A DNA stretch of 6,817 nucleotides from JBBRCE01 sp038205115 (GTDB taxonomy: Bacteria; Planctomycetota; Planctomycetia; Pirellulales; JBBRCE01): the NCBI GenBank assembly GCA_038205115.1, contig JBBRCE010000102.1, positions 1 to 6,817 of the forward strand, given 5' to 3'. Under the pieces are notes generated by a model. It made no database searches, was not told the origin of the DNA, and saw only the letters and a list, made by a program, of their open reading frames with translations. Shown here piece by piece: positions 6,754-6,817 of this stretch. The position numbers and the translations under genes are program-made. Numbering within the stretch: position 1 is the first letter of the stretch; the number at the start of each line of letters is the position of its first letter.

Positions 6754-6817
6754 CAGGGGTCAGGGGTCAGGGGTCAGGGGTCAGGGGTCAGGGGTCAGGG
6801 GTCAGGGGTCAGGGGTC
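6754..6817 (+). repeat. Perfect heptamer tandem repeat (CAGGGGT)n, G-quadruplex-capable
   Basis: Nine complete units of CAGGGGT plus one base run to the right edge without a mismatch, so the true length is unknown. Including GGGG at 6750-6753 there are ten G4 runs separated by TCA (first spacer CA), an ideal G-quadruplex pattern on the plus strand. This is the template strand for the acyl-CoA synthetase gene. Read on the minus strand the unit is TGACCCC. Because seven is not a multiple of three, TGA occurs in all three frames every 21 nt. Heptamer arrays (STRR-type) are known from cyanobacteria. This one may be an analogous family, but that is inference. Confidence 0.95.

Noticed and set aside
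6754..6817. CRISPR array
   Set aside because: The unit is 7 bp with no spacers, so it is a simple tandem repeat.
6750..6817. Plus-strand coding potential of the heptamer array (open in all frames, would encode a GVRGQGS-type repeat peptide)
   Set aside because: There is no start codon or ribosome binding site in the repeat, and the openness is a trivial result of the unit sequence.

Overview
The window most likely comes from a planctomycete chromosome, probably a Pirellula-like lineage. This is inferred from gene style and not from a marker gene. The clues are a small secreted protein with repeated VPVT/YVPVT motifs, a stator protein MotB with an atypical peptidoglycan-binding loop, a moderately high G+C content, loosely packed genes with weak Shine-Dalgarno sites, and a TGACCCC-type heptamer tandem repeat. 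No rRNA, tRNA or CRISPR array was seen.

Layout. Positions 1-252 (minus) hold the 5'-truncated remnant of an ISAs1-family transposase, whose 3' part runs off the left edge. Just upstream on the same strand, 253-504 holds a short frame resembling only the N-terminal end of a larger conserved protein, so it looks like a broken gene. After a gene-free stretch (505-791), a small exported protein of unknown function is encoded at 792-1472 (plus). It converges on a 96-residue hypothetical gene at 1523-1813 (minus). Next come the flagellar stator genes motB (2045-2875) and motA (2942-3802), both minus and in the order motA-motB. A 378-bp intergenic region separates motA from a divergent polytopic membrane protein at 4181-5050 (plus). 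That gene converges on a 553-residue acyl-CoA synthetase of the ACSF2/FadD type at 5088-6749 (minus). Directly against its start codon begins a perfect heptamer tandem repeat (CAGGGGT on the plus strand, at least nine copies) that runs off the right edge.

Function. The one clear functional unit is the motA-motB pair, which builds the proton-conducting stator of the flagellar motor. No other flagellar or chemotaxis gene is in view. The other genes (exported protein, membrane protein, acyl-CoA synthetase) look like independent transcription units. I see no convincing new multi-gene system. The observations most worth a second look are the G-quadruplex-capable repeat abutting the acyl-CoA synthetase start, the near-identical 17-nt sequences over the motA and motB start codons, and the MotB OmpA-like domain that has lost the usual GHTD aspartate.
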